A stretch of DNA of 64,000 nucleotides from contig NC_088102.1 in the NCBI RefSeq assembly GCF_036370855.1, positions 69,387,601-69,451,600 on the forward strand, written 5' to 3'. Within the stretch, counting starts at the first letter, position 1. Every line of letters starts with the position of its first letter. Shown piece after piece: positions 1 to 12,200 of the stretch. A program made the translations under genes and the position numbers. Origin of the DNA: Dromaius novaehollandiae. Its lineage: Eukaryota > Chordata > Aves > Casuariiformes > Dromaiidae. The notes beneath the pieces are model-generated. The model was not told where the DNA came from. It worked only from the letters and a program-made list of their open reading frames with translations, and made no database searches.

Positions 1-1120
1 TATCGGTGATTGAACGGTTCCCTGGGAAGGGCAGTCCTACAAAACATGCAGTTGCTATCGCCAGCCCGAAGGCGGCACCAGTACCGAATGCAAATACAGC
101 CTGGAAAAAGGGCAGGGGATTTCGGGCTCTTACGTTTGATGTGAATGGCACCAAAAAGAGGTCTTAATTGCTTCGAGTTATTCCTTGTTTTCCCACGTTT
201 TTGTGCTTCCTTGCTAAGAAATTTCCCTCTAATGGAGTAAACTCCGTGGGACTTGAAGGTAGTTATGCCGCACGATTATGGCCCTGTGCTCGGAGCAGTT
301 AAGTTGTCTCAGCGGGGATTCAGAAAGAGGAGTTCAAAGCTCGTCCCGATGCTTCCCGAAGTCACGTCGGCTGCGGATGGGCCCGTGGAGCTGGGGAAGG
401 CGAAGGCAGCCAGGCGGGGCAGCTTGTTTCCTCGTGTCCCTTTGCCTACAGAAACACAGGCCCCTTGGCTGCCTTTGCCCAACAGGCCACGCAAATTCCC
501 AGGGACCTTTGCTATATTCAAAAAAAGAAAGAAAAGCATCATTGACACCCTTTTCTGAAAGAGGCACAAGAGCAGCCTGCCCCGAGGACACTCGGAAAGG
601 AGCAACATGAAGTCCCTTATCCTCTGCAGAGGGAACTTGTGCCGCGGCAGAGAGCAGGGTCTCGGGCCAGAGGGCGATGCGGTGGGAAAGCACCCAAGCC
701 GGGCTTGGGAGCCCGCGGCAGCAACACGGTAAACGCAGGAGGCCCTGCTCACTGCGGACAGAGATGATTGCCGCGTGCTGTCCGGGCAGAGCCGTAAAAC
801 GCTCCAACTGCACGTCCTGTATTGCAGGAGATCACGCCGGGAGCTGACACAAGCCTGCTGCCCGTCAGCTGCCAAGACAGCCGCGGAGGATGTGCTCTCC
901 TAGGCAAGGCACCACTAAATGCCTCGGGAGTGAGAGCCCCGGAGCCTTCCCGGTATAACCGCACCAGAGCTTCAGGGAAAATAAGCAAGAGCAGAGGATC
1001 CGGGGTTTCCTCTCTGCTGCAGGCTCACCCCCAGCCCCGAGAAAGCCGCCTTGGGCGCTGGGAAAGCACCTCCCCTGCAAACCGGAGTGTGCAGCACGGT
1101 TAAACCCTTGCAGCCACTGG
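1..1120. other. GC-rich spacer, no gene recognised
   Basis: Moderately GC-rich single-copy-looking DNA. Overlapping ORFs of 60-190 codons in several frames reflect scarcity of stop codons, not coding: none has recognisable domains or convincing splice sites. Confidence 0.5.
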
Positions 1121-1129
1121 AAAGTCAAA

Positions 1130-1360
1130 AGCGGTGAGTCAGAGAGTGCCCGGCCGCGCCAAGCCGGGCTGAGGAGACTGCTGCTCCACGCGCCGCGGTG
1201 GGGCTTTCTGGCGGGCCTGCCCGGAGCCGCGCGCTCGGGAAGCGAAACCCGGAGGGGAAATGCCCGCGGCGCAGCCGGGCCTCCCTCGCGCCCGCTGCCG
1301 GCACACGTGCAGCGACTCGGAGCACCTCTGCCCCGCTGCAGCCATGCCACAGCCCCGTGT
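1130..1360. promoter_or_regulatory. Small CpG-dense patch A
   Basis: Repeated CG dinucleotides (GCCCGGCCGCGCC, CCACGCGCCGCGG, GGAGCCGCGCGCTCGG). About 90 bases beyond its right edge a plus-strand TATAAA occurs at 1447-1452. May be a regulatory or promoter CpG island; boundaries by eye. Confidence 0.45.
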
Positions 1361-1446
1361 CCCATGGGGAGCTCGGCCGGGAAAGCAGCAATCTGGCCAG
1401 AGGCAAGTTTGCCAGTTCTTTTTCCCTCAAATCTTGGAGCTAGCGA

Positions 1447-1452
1447 TATAAA
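1447..1452 (+). promoter_or_regulatory. Isolated TATA-like box
   Basis: TATAAA in GCGATATAAACCC at the edge of CpG patch A. No CCAAT box or credible downstream ORF seen, so promoter function is speculative. Confidence 0.2.
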
Positions 1453-1802
1453 CCCTGCCAGAACGGCGCCTGGCGGGATCGCTCTCCCCAGCCGGGGAGC
1501 GTCCGGGGAGCAAAGCAGGGCGGCAATGCCGACAGCCAGTGCTTCCCGCACCAGCCAGCAGCGGGGAACCGAGCTTCACTCCCCCGTATGTATCCCCACG
1601 TAAACAAAATGCAAATGTGCGTCCAAAAACAACATAGGAGAGAACTGGTATTTCAGTGGCATAAATCATACCGAGGAGTCGCTTATTCCTTGTTTTCCAT
1701 TTCCTGGCTGAGAGCAGCGGCTCTCGCACGCGGGGAACAAGGCTGCTGTGAGATTTGCTCTCACCGTCAAGCACCAGCCACTACGTTTTGCAGAGGACGT
1801 AA

Positions 1803-2180
1803 AGATAAGCAACGGGCAGCCCGCGGACAACGCCGCGGAGGTCCCGGCTGCAGCGAGCTGGCGGGAGACCAAGCGGGGCTCTCCGTGTTACCGTGTCAGC
1901 CCGCTCAAAGCCCAGGGGCAGCATCACCTAGACAACAGCCTGGCGAAGGAGGAGCTGCCGAGCCTGTGCTCGCGTCCCTGGTGCTGGAAACGGAGCAGAA
2001 ATATCCACCCGGCCCGCAAGCCTTAAAGGCCTGCTCCGCTCTAGATAAGCATCTGCTGCCCACACGCTGCTTATCTCCATTTCCAAGGCTCTCAGCACTG
2101 AACCTAAGTGGCTTCGTGATTGATTTCACTTTTCCAACAAACTCGCTGGGAGGCAAATGTTCTCCCACGCAAGAGATAAG
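1803..2180. promoter_or_regulatory. GATA-motif cluster
   Basis: AGATAAGCA at 1803-1811 and 2043-2051, its reverse complement at 2068-2076, and AGATAAG at 2174-2180. Further sites: GATAAGCA at 2602-2609 and TGATAAG at 3591-3597. The middle two form a perfect 9-bp inverted repeat. Match to the GATA-factor consensus is strong; activity unknown. Confidence 0.45.
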
Positions 2181-2269
2181 GACAAAGATTAAGCCATTTG
2201 CTCAAACCATACAGACAGCCTATTATGAAAGAAGTAACAGCATTTAATCTTCGAGTCTTCGCTCTGTTC

Positions 2270-2570
2270 CCTAGGCGCAGGCGGAGGCCTGGCTCCTCGT
2301 GGGAGCGCGTCGAAAGCCCGTGCAAGCGTTCCTCACCCCGGAGCCCCTTAGGAGACCATCGCTCGGGGCTCGCTGGCTCGGAAGCGACCGCTCGGAGGCC
2401 AAACGCGCCGCGCGCGGCGGCTGGCGGCCGGCAGCGGAAGCGGGGAGGAAGCCCTGGCGTTAGCAAACAGGATCCTGGAGGCGCTCCTGGCCCGAGCAAT
2501 GCCGCCCTACGGTCGTGACGGGGACGAGGAGGCAGCCGGAAAAATGACGCAGGGGAGCGTGTGTGTGTGC
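2270..2570. promoter_or_regulatory. Small CpG-dense patch B
   Basis: CpG-rich run centred on GCGCCGCGCGCGGCGGC near 2410. Its right edge has a GTGTGTGTGTGC tract and a G-run. No open reading frame with recognised homology; no clear TATA box. Confidence 0.45.
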
Positions 2571-2619
2571 GGGGGGGTGAGGCGGGGTGAGGAAGAAGCG
2601 GGATAAGCAACCGGAGGAA

Positions 2620-5600
2620 ATTTAGAAACCACAAGCCAAGTGAAGGCTCTAGGGAAAGGTCCGCTCCAAGCACAAGCGATCCTGCCAAGCGCAGCCTGAG
2701 ACTTGCTCTTTGAAGGGAACTGGAGACGCTGATTCCCTCGGCGATCCAGCCACGGCATAGCAACGGCTACAGCAAGGAAGTTAGAGCTGCTGCGTGCTCT
2801 TCGGTGCCCCAGCAGCTGATGATCCCATGTGACCTCCTAAAGCAGCCGGATTTTCCCAAAGGCCTGGCTAGACCGTGGAGAAGTGACGTGCCTGGCCATC
2901 CAGAACCCACAATTCGCATTTTTAAGCATCTGGTTCAGAGACGAAAGAGGCCCGTGGTCCAGGCCACCTACCTTTGCGAACTATTTTTAATATTAAAGAC
3001 ACTTTCTAGTCCATAAAGGGAGCCCTGGCGAGAGACAACAGAACTGGCTGGTGCTCTGGCCCCGGCTCAATGGGAAAAATAAGCTGGCGGCGCTCAAGCG
3101 TCTATCTTTAAACCGGAGCGCTGGCCTGGGCACAGCCCCTTGCAGAGCAGCGCTGTGGTCGCCAGACAATCGGGGCGTTATGAGTCCAAAATAGCAGCTC
3201 TGTCCTCGCCATAGCAACGCCGTGGACGGAGCGGGGAGGGAGGGAAACGGCCTGGACTTAGCCGATTTTGTGAACTGAATGACAACCGAGCTTCTCACCC
3301 CAGCACAGCTCTGCGTTACGCGGGCAGCGCTCCGGGGGCAGCTTGGACGTGTGCTGCCCGCGCTGTGCGCTGCTGGGCACGGGGCTCCCGCTGGACTCGC
3401 TCCGTCTTCCGAGCAGCTCAGCAGCCCTCAAGCGCTTTGAGTCCCTCTCATTTTCAGTCCAAAGCAGCCTGCAAATGTGTCTGGGAGCGTTTTCTCCAAG
3501 GGCAGCAATCTGACACTTTTTTTTTTTCCCCTCTCTGGTTAAGTGAGACTGACAGCTGGAAAATACACTTAAGCCAGCATTAAAAGGTATTGATAAGGAG
3601 AGAGTGCAGCACGGCTCGGATGCACAGGGCTTTGCCCTGCACGAACAGCTGAGAGACAGCAGCTGGGACCAGGGCACATCCCTGTCCCAGGCTGCTGGAG
3701 CAGGGAGGGGAGGAGATGAACTAATATTTTTGTGGTTTTATGTTCGTATAGCCATACATCAATACAACAAGCAGTCCAGGGCCCAGGAGGCAGAAAGCCT
3801 TCAAGGAAACAGAGCAGTGTCGTTTCTTCTGGACTTCCCCGGCCAACATATCTTGCCTAGGAAACCCCCTTTGGGAAAGGGGGCTCTTGGTCCCTAACTC
3901 CATTCTGGCCTTCCCAGCTCCCATTTTGACAATGTTGCTCCAAGATCAGCGCTAAACTCACCCTCTGATTTCACATGGGCTGCAATGAAGCCACCAGAGG
4001 ATGGTCAGGGCCAGATCCTCCTGCACTAGTGAGGGAATGAAATACGGACTTTATTTTCAGAAGTGCTCAATATCTCAGAGGGAGGAGTGAAGACACTCAG
4101 CTCCCTTTACAATATTTCATAAAATCAGAGCATCTCTCCTATTGGCACAACTCTCAGTTTTAAAAATAAGGGGAAAGGCTTCATCCATTCCTCCTAACCA
4201 GGCACAAAGTGGGAAAACATGCTTCCCAGGAGGCATCACTGAAGGAGAGCTCTGGATGCCGCTTTCCTGAAGCACGAAGATGATGGATAGTTTGAAAAGC
4301 CCTCCAATGCCTAAGCAGTTCCTACAGCACGAAACAAACTAAAACACCACCGACCAGCTGCCAAATTCAGGCCATCTAGTAGCCTGCACAAATCATCACC
4401 AATTGTAAAATATCCTCTGATAAAATACTTTTTTTTTTCCAGAAGAAACACTTTGAGCTTGTCCTCACGTGATTGAAAGTCTCCGCTCAAGAGATGCGTT
4501 TCAGAACCGCCCAAGCCCCAGCTCTGAGACCTCGGCTCAGCCTAAAGCTCATCCACACTGCGTTTCCAACTCCCCCATTGCTCAAGCGATCTGACGGCTG
4601 GGATCCTGCCTGGACTTGTTTCCAGTTAAAATATCAGAGCCAACCACATCGCAGCCAGTGTCACGCTCCAGGCTGTGTAAAGACCTTTCCTTGCAGTTAC
4701 AGTTTCAGAAATAACTCCACCTCCGGTGCCCCAGACTGTTTGTTGCCCAATTCAGATTACAGGTAATATTTTTACATTGTTGACTTAAGATTAGGCTCTC
4801 TTTCATCTGAGTCCCCAGGCTGTTTAAAGGGGAAATGCTACACGTGTTTTTTAAGGCTGCCCGCGCGGGGACGCGGCAGTGCTCGGGGCTGGCGTTTCGG
4901 AGGGACAGCGTGACCGATCCTTCCTGACCCAGCCAGTCTGTTCCAGAGCCCAGAGCTGCACAAACTTGATCTTAATGCGGGTATTTGAAGCAAGTGCATC
5001 TATTTTCCTCTCTAAGAGATGTAAGAGATTTTGAGAGTGCACCTTCAGCAAGTCGTCTGCAAACACGCTATCCTCACTCACGGGAAGTGAACCAATTCCT
5101 TTCCAAAGTGTGAGACTTGTAGATTTGGGTCAAAAACCCATGCTAATGGGGGCCTATGGGTGTCCTTCCAAGGGTGTCCTTGACATCGGATTTTAAACGT
5201 GTTAATGAACAAGCCTGTGCCTCCAAGCAGGGTCAGGGCTCCCAGGAGAAGTCTTAATCATTAACCATAAAATATGCAATTTCCCAGCAGTTTAGAAAGC
5301 ATGGGTTTAGATCTAGATAACGTGAAAGGCTATCAGGATACGCACACAAATCCCAAACAGCGCCGGGGGAGAGTGCGGTGGGAGACAGCAAAGGGCCCTG
5401 GGAAACCTGTTGGTTTGGAAAGGGAAGGGGGGCTGAAACCAAGGGGCAGCTTCGGTTGCACAGGCGACGGGAGAAAACGCCCGTGGCAGAGCCTATCCCC
5501 GAGAGGGCCTCCCACCCATGCCAGGTTCCTGGCTGAAAACAGAGAGGCTTCCCGGCTCCACAAGGCAGCCTTGTCTGCATGCACGGGGCCGACACAGAGC

Positions 5601-6500
5601 GCTCTGTCGCGGAGCTGCGTGAGCACCAGCCTGTCTGTGCTGGCAGGCGAACCAAAGCTTACCAAACCTCGGCAAGGCACGAGATCGGCGTCTCCCCCGC
5701 GGAGACACCCTGCTTGCTTTCTAGTCCTCTCCAAGACAAGGCACTGGCAGCCAGCAGCACATACAGCCCATCAGGTACTTCATCATCATCATCATCTGCA
5801 GGCGTTGTTCTCCGCGCTGGCCCATCTCCTGACTTGGATGCACTGACTGCTGCAAGAGAAGAGGACTGTGCTCTGACCACATTCACCCCTCAGGGCCTCA
5901 GTTTCGTCTCTTTACTACCTGAAAAAAAAGGTTTCTCACAACAGATTCCTCCTACTATCCACATTATTGTAACCAAAAGCATCACAAGATTGCTGAGCCA
6001 GGCTCGGGTTCGCATGGGTTTCAGACCTGCCCTTGCTCATTGCATGCGGGAGGGAGTCTGCAGGTCGTTCAGGGTACCACAACATGGGACATTTAAAAGG
6101 GGGAACCGGGCTCACAAAAATACACAAAGTTTTTAACTTATTAGTTTAACTTATTTCTGTTTTTATGTATTCAGAACTTTCCGACAGCTCTGTGCCCATG
6201 CAGACTAAAACATTTTGTGAAGCAGATGAAACTGAGATTCCCACGTGGCTCTGGAAGGCAGGGCTTTATTTGATTTTCTTAAGCTATGGGAAGACTGAGG
6301 GCAAAGGAGCCAGTAAGAGCTGGAAACACAGAAGTTATGCAGCTGGTTTTCCTTGCAAGGGCACTGACCTGGGGGCTGGTTCTCTCCTATTTTCAGCCCA
6401 GCATCTGTACCAGCTGCCCCACAGAATACGTACGTTCAGATAGGGAAGCCAAAATCGGTCATTGAGGAGAACATCCAGGACTCGGGTGGCCTGGAAAGAG
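2620..6500. other. Spacer, no gene recognised
   Basis: Mixed composition; minor CpG-rich spots at 4855-4915 and 5450-5720 and a short CAT repeat at 5781-5795. No ORF has recognisable homology. Confidence 0.5.
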
Positions 6501-6504
6501 AGGC

Positions 6505-6536
6505 TGTGCGTGTGTGCGCACGCACACATGCATGCA
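6505..6536. repeat. 32-bp alternating purine-pyrimidine tract
   Basis: From TGTGCGTGTGTGCGCACGC through CATGCATGCA the bases alternate pyrimidine-purine without a break. This is the sequence type most prone to left-handed Z-DNA, and it is partly self-complementary around TGCGCA. Confidence 0.75.
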
Positions 6537-6539
6537 GGG

Positions 6540-8640
6540 AGCATTAAGCAGGACGTATGAGCAAACTGGTGGCCCCGACCGAACGCTCCCAGGGCCTCTG
6601 AAGGCAGGAGGGGAAAACCGGCACCGAATGGAAGCAAAGTCAGCAGCCGTTACTCGGCGAACAGGAGTTGAATGAAGACCCTTTACTCGGTTACTAGGAC
6701 AAAAACATTCTCTGTCTTTTCTAATCTGTCTGCAGAGCTTGTGTGGTCCTCTGGGTCCTCCTGCCAAAACGCACCGATCTAATAACTTTCTTCCAGAAAT
6801 ATGAGGCAGGGCTGAACAGCAACTCACAGCAACACATCAGTGCCTGCAGCCTGCATAGAAACCTTGCTGTAATAAACCAGCAAGCGTATCGCCCAGCAAC
6901 CACAAGTAGTGTCCAAACCAGTCAGTCACGGTACAAGCCAATAGCCAGTTTTCCTCCCATGTTATGAACATAAATCATGACAGTTTAAGGTCTCCATCTT
7001 TACCATAGTACCTTTTGCTAGCATAAGCGGATGACAGCAAGACAAATGTGCATCATGTCAGGTGCCTCTTACCCCTGCAGGCACCCTGTTTTTATTTAAT
7101 GTTTTTCCAACGCTAAAGAATCAGATTTCAGAAGGGCTGTCACAGAAAAATTAAAACCAAAGAGGAAAAAAACAGCAAAGTAAATAGTTGCAAAAATAAA
7201 TAGCTGTGCCACCAGACACGTGAGGCCAGAAAGCAAGTGGAAAAGGCAAATGCATTAATCAAAAGGGCAGCAATCAGCATTCATTCTTCTGATGTGCATT
7301 AGCAGGAGGTAAAGATTAAGCTGAGAAAAGCTGTAATTTAGCCAGGGCATGGGGCAAGAGCACTACAGAAATAGCCTTTCCCCTTTCCGGTGACATCCTG
7401 TTCTTCCGCAATGGGGTTAGAAATCCTGCACAAAGGGCAACGGGCCTTCAAGTCGACTGTCTGCTGCCGTGGGTCTGCCCTCAATTCCTGAGGCAGAGTG
7501 CACGGAAAATCAATGAATTCATTCCCAGCGATCGGAAAGCAGCTGGGAACTGCAGGGCTGAGGTTAAGCGTGAAGGTGGGGAAGGAACGGGTTAAGCAGA
7601 ACCAGAAGGAGCGAAGCTATGTTGCAATTTCTGAGACAAAAAAAAGTGTAAATAAGCCACTGACCCACTGCCCTCCGGCTACGCCAAGGGGATAAACCAA
7701 GCAGTCACACCTAGCTTCACCAGGGCCTGAGCCCAGCTCGCTCTGGCCAGCTTCTGGCGAGCACCGGTAAAGCTGTTAAAATACCTTCCTTCGGCAGCAT
7801 CTTCTGCTGGCACTTTAGCTGGAAGCATCCCAAGCTTCGCAGGACCATCTCCAGGTCAGGCTGCAGCGAGTCACTGGAAATAGGCTTTCGAAGCCCACGC
7901 TTCCCACATCCCAACGCCTTTGCAACCGTACACGTGTGTCGTGAGCCCGGCACGTCAACACGTTATGCTTCTGGAAAGGTCAGCAAGCTTGCACTTGCTT
8001 TGCCAGGGGTGATAGGGTGATGAAATGCTAACAGCTCTCCAAAATAGAGCTAGTCTGCGTGCGTGCGCTTAAAGCTCCTCCTGCCAGGTTTACGCTCTCC
8101 TGCCGCTGAAATAACCCGTGCCAAGATTTCCAGCGCGTTGCAGAGTTAGGAAACAACTTGTAAGCGGCAGAGGAAGAGTGTCGGGTCCCGAGGGCAGGGC
8201 AAACCCACGCGTCAGGCACCTGCTGCGCGTTGCTAAAATGTGTGTACTGCACAAACCCAACCCCATATGCTGGGAGCCCAACTGAAAAAAATACCTGTCC
8301 AGAGATATGAACTCAGGGGTCCTTCTGCCGAGGCGGCCCTTGCTCGAGATCCCCGCTGCGGTATCGGGTTTGGGTTGAAGCGGCCCTGTTTAGCTGTCCG
8401 CTCTCGTACCCTGGCTTCACAGGGCAAAGGCCCCTGAGGTGTTTGCAATTAAGAGCAACATCCCCGCTCTGCCAAGATGGAAATCCAGTTTTTTCTAGTC
8501 TTCCTGTAGGGGAAGAGCTGGAAAGTCCAAACTGCAGCACTGCAAAGCGAAGACTGGCCCTTACTGGAGGGAGAAAGCCACAGCAACAAGACGCGGGTGC
8601 CATTACGAACGCAGGCCCCAGAAATCATCTTTTAAGAGGA
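6540..8640. other. Spacer, no gene recognised
   Basis: Intermediate GC; 6960-7450 is AT-richer. No exon, RNA gene or known repeat recognised. Confidence 0.5.
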
Positions 8641-8649
8641 AGCGATAGC

Positions 8650-9247
8650 CACGCCATGGCCTGGGATGGCTCGTCCCCTTCGAGAGGTGTCATGGCGGCG
8701 AGGACCGGAGAGCTGCTGCTGAGAGCAGGGCGCCCGGGACGCACCAAGGAGGGCGGCCGATTCCCCAAACCATCCTCCCGCCCCGTCCGAAGCGGCAAAG
8801 GGGAGAAGCGGCCTGATCAGCCCAGCAGGGTCATTCCTGTCGCAGAGCAGGTCCTCGCCTCCCCCGGCCACATCCCCGCACCCGCTCGGCCCTTGCCCGG
8901 CTCCCCAGAGGGACAGCGCCGCCATGTTGGGAGCCGCCAGCCCTCCTCAGAGCTGCGGCTTCGTGCCGACAAAATGGCGGCCGCCCCCCAGCTCTTGCCC
9001 GCCTGAGGCAGGGAGGCCATCGTGGCAGCTGGCGCAGGGAGGCCGCCTCGGCCCCTCTCCTCTTTGCCTTTACTCCCCAGCGTGAAGAAGGGCCTTTCAC
9101 GCCCCCCCACAGGGATGGAGACGAGGGAGCTGCTCATTAGCGTCCGGAGACACTCGGGAGGCTGCAAGCTTCACCCATGGGCAGGGCAAGCTGAGGAACA
9201 AGATGGCAGCAGCAGCCGCGTGCTTCACACCCTGCCATGCAGCTCAG
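8650..9247. promoter_or_regulatory. CpG island C with four YY1-type motifs
   Basis: CpG-dense, no TATA box. YY1-like ATGGC motifs: catggcggcg 8691-8700, minus-strand AACATGGCGGC 8918-8928, AAAATGGCGGC 8971-8981, AAGATGGCAGC 9200-9210. YY1 sites near start sites are typical of TATA-less housekeeping promoters, so this is probably a promoter of an unidentified transcript, direction uncertain. Confidence 0.55.
9203..9247 (+). CDS. Candidate first coding exon (uncertain)
   Basis: ATG in strong context (AAGATGG) opens 15 codons, MAAAAACFTPCHAAQ, ending exactly at a good donor CAG then GTAGGA. The ATG overlaps the last YY1 motif, as in many YY1-driven genes. No downstream partner exon was found before the convergent CHKA 3' end, so this may be a non-coding RNA exon or chance. 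Confidence 0.2.
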
Positions 9248-9249
9248 GT

Positions 9250-12200
9250 AGGAACCAGTTACCAGACACGGTTTATGCTCAGAAAAACAACTTGTGCAAG
9301 AGGCATTTGTCTAATTGCTGCTTACAGTGCCCCAATACCAGCTTCCCCTCACCCCCCACCCCTTTCCAGGTCATCTCAACTTTCTTGGGAAATAAGAACA
9401 CAAACTATGACACAAACAGTGGTTTAATGTATAAGTAAGTTGGAGCCTGTGGTCACCTAAGCTGCTGCTTATCTCCAATTATTGATATTTGTTATTTTAT
9501 CTTCCTTTGATTAAACTGAACAGTGGAAAGGGCTGTAACCACATGATCCACCTGCCCATCAAGAAACACCATTAACTATCAAACCTGTATGCTTATAGAT
9601 TTATATATTATGTACATTTTATAAAAACCTGCGTATTTATAAACCTCTCTAAAAAATCAAAAGTGGTTGTGAAAGAAAAGCAAAAGAAGATTTTATGGAA
9701 AGCTTTCATTTCACTTGAGGCTGTTGACACTTCCAAACAAGAATGAAAAACAAGACCTCAAAGTGGATCTCAAAAACTTGCAGTTTGCATCTTGGGTTTT
9801 CATCCAAAACATAATTGAATGTGAATAAATTGCTTAGGTTATTTTATTCCTAAAGAGCAACCAGTATTTTTCCAAACAACCCTACCAAGGGATTTATGAA
9901 ATTACCATTTTCCTTTGCACCTGTAGCCTTCTAATTAGACTTTCATTCTAAGGTGAGTTTTTAAATCATTCAGACCTTAGACATTACACACAATCCTCTA
10001 TAATCTCTTCCTGAGGAAATTATTGTATTATTTAATACTCTTCCTGTTTGGTAATTATACCAGGCTAGCTTGCTTCCTTCTTTCCATGCGTTGTTCTCTT
10101 TATTTACATTTGCGACAGCATCATATGGCCAAAGTCTCTGCTGATTCCCAGTTCCCACAGTTCAAGATGATTCAGTGAAATGCAGCTATTTAAATTAAAG
10201 AATTACAGTGGAATTATTCAGCACGTAAAATTTTGGCTTTTAACACAGAAGTTGCAATGCTCTTTCCTTCAGTAAACATGGTGGAGACGAATACTGCACG
10301 GTAGCTTCCTCCCAAGATCAGGTCCTAGGAGGAAGTGCAATGGCAGGGAGAAAAACCCATAGGCAGAGGACGCTCCCAGAGTTTCCAGGTGGCAAACACC
10401 AGAGCAGACATCAGCAATCTTACAAGATTATTCCAGATAGTGCTTTCCTTTACCCATCCTGGCTGGAGGTAGTAGAGTCTTTCTCCAAAGGAGGACTCAG
10501 GCAGCCAGGCACATTTTGTCCATCTTCAAGGCTGCATCTCTTGGCTCAGCTGTTCTCAGGGGGAATCAGGAGGGGGAAGCCATTGCTTCTCGCTGGTGCC
10601 CTCTCAGGATGCTGAAGCACCTAAAGCTCTACTGTGTGCCGTCTGAAGCAGGAGTTGCCAGCTCTCACTTTACAGCACCTCAGAAGCTGTAGGCTTTGGA
10701 AATTAGGAAAAATGGCTGATTCCCAAGTCACATTTTGCTTTTGTATGAAGGAAACAGTAACAATAAAAGTAACATTTCTCTAATGAGGCCTTCTGAGAGG
10801 ATATTTAGTCCAGTGCACAGCACATTGGGCTGAAATTCAACTGCTGTGCGCTATTCCTGGCTCTGCCACAGGGTCTCTGTGACCTGCAGCAAGTCAGAGC
10901 ACCTCTGTTTACCCTCCTGTCTTTTTTTAGTACCTTTCCTCACATGCATGGAATTAGGCAAGTACTTCAGTGCTACACCCATCTGGGACTCAGACTGACA
11001 CCTGGTCATGAAGCTTTCTGCTAAGGCAGTGTTCAAAGAGGGAAATGCATTCAGAGTTTATCAGCTGATCCCTATCTGCTGAAATGGGTGGACACAAATC
11101 ATATATATATTGCTTTATTTGCACATTATAATGCAATCACAGTTAATGCTGAATCAGTAGGAGCACTGTGTGCTTTGAAAATCAAAGTCATAAAAAGCCA
11201 GTCTCACCTTAGGAAAGAACAAGTAGCCTCTTTGCTAGAGATCAGCTTTGTTGCCGAGTCCTGAGCACAGTAGCTCCTTTTTGCTGTCTGCCAGGGCCCT
11301 GTAAGTGCATACTGTATTTTATTTCAGTCCAGAACCACTATGGCTTTTGATTCATCTCCAGTGAAATGGCTCCCCCTTTGCTGCTTCACATGGACCCAGG
11401 CTGCCATAAGAGACAACCCCGCCTGCAAGCTGAGGGAAGCTTGCACAAGGCTGCCTCACTGATCTTTCAGGGAGGATTTGGATTGGTAAAAGCCTCATTG
11501 TCTTTGTAAGGCACAGCAAAGAGTGCCTCATCCCCCTACCTGCTTTTCTCTAAGCTGCAGAAACAATACAGGGCTGTGCTGTGCTGCCCGGCTGCTGCTG
11601 TCAGCTTCCAGCACCAGCTGCATCTCTCTGCTATACCTGAATGGTGGTTGAGAAACAGCAGCAGGTTAACTTAGCTGCTGGACTTTTGGTTTTACCAATC
11701 CTGAAAAGCTGCGAGCACTTTCTGGGGATACTGTCTGTAGAGAAGACAAACTGGTATCTTGAGGCATCAGCACATTCGGTCACTGTGATTTAATGCAGCA
11801 CTCATCAGCTGAATCTCAGTAACCCTGCAGCATTGCAGTTGTAAAGCAGAACACATTGGCTCAGAGGTGCTGGCACTTTGGCTAAAGGCAGTCAATTTTT
11901 GTCATTCTGGGAATTTATTTGCTCTTTCTCCTTCATTCTGTGCCCCAATAACTAGACTCTTGGATAGTGCTAAGGAAGCATTGCAGGAAGCATCTAACTG
12001 CTGTCTTTATTTAGAGCCATATTCCAGAATTACTATTGTACTTATAGCTTTCCTCCATCAAGTAATTTTTCAGATTATGCTCTATTTACAAGTCTAATTC
12101 CCAGTTTTACAGACTCTTCCAGAATTAAGCTAAATTCTTTCCATCCCATCATCTGTAATAAGGGATCTGCAGGATAAATTAGGTCCCTGAACAACACCTC

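Noticed and set aside
865-1551. 228-codon minus ORF in GC-rich DNA
   Set aside because: No recognisable domain, several overlapping ORFs on both strands, composition explains the lack of stops.
1588-2763. 219-codon plus ORF (1588-2247) and 219-codon minus ORF (2104-2763)
   Set aside because: Overlapping antiparallel ORFs in CpG-rich sequence with no family resemblance; treated as chance.
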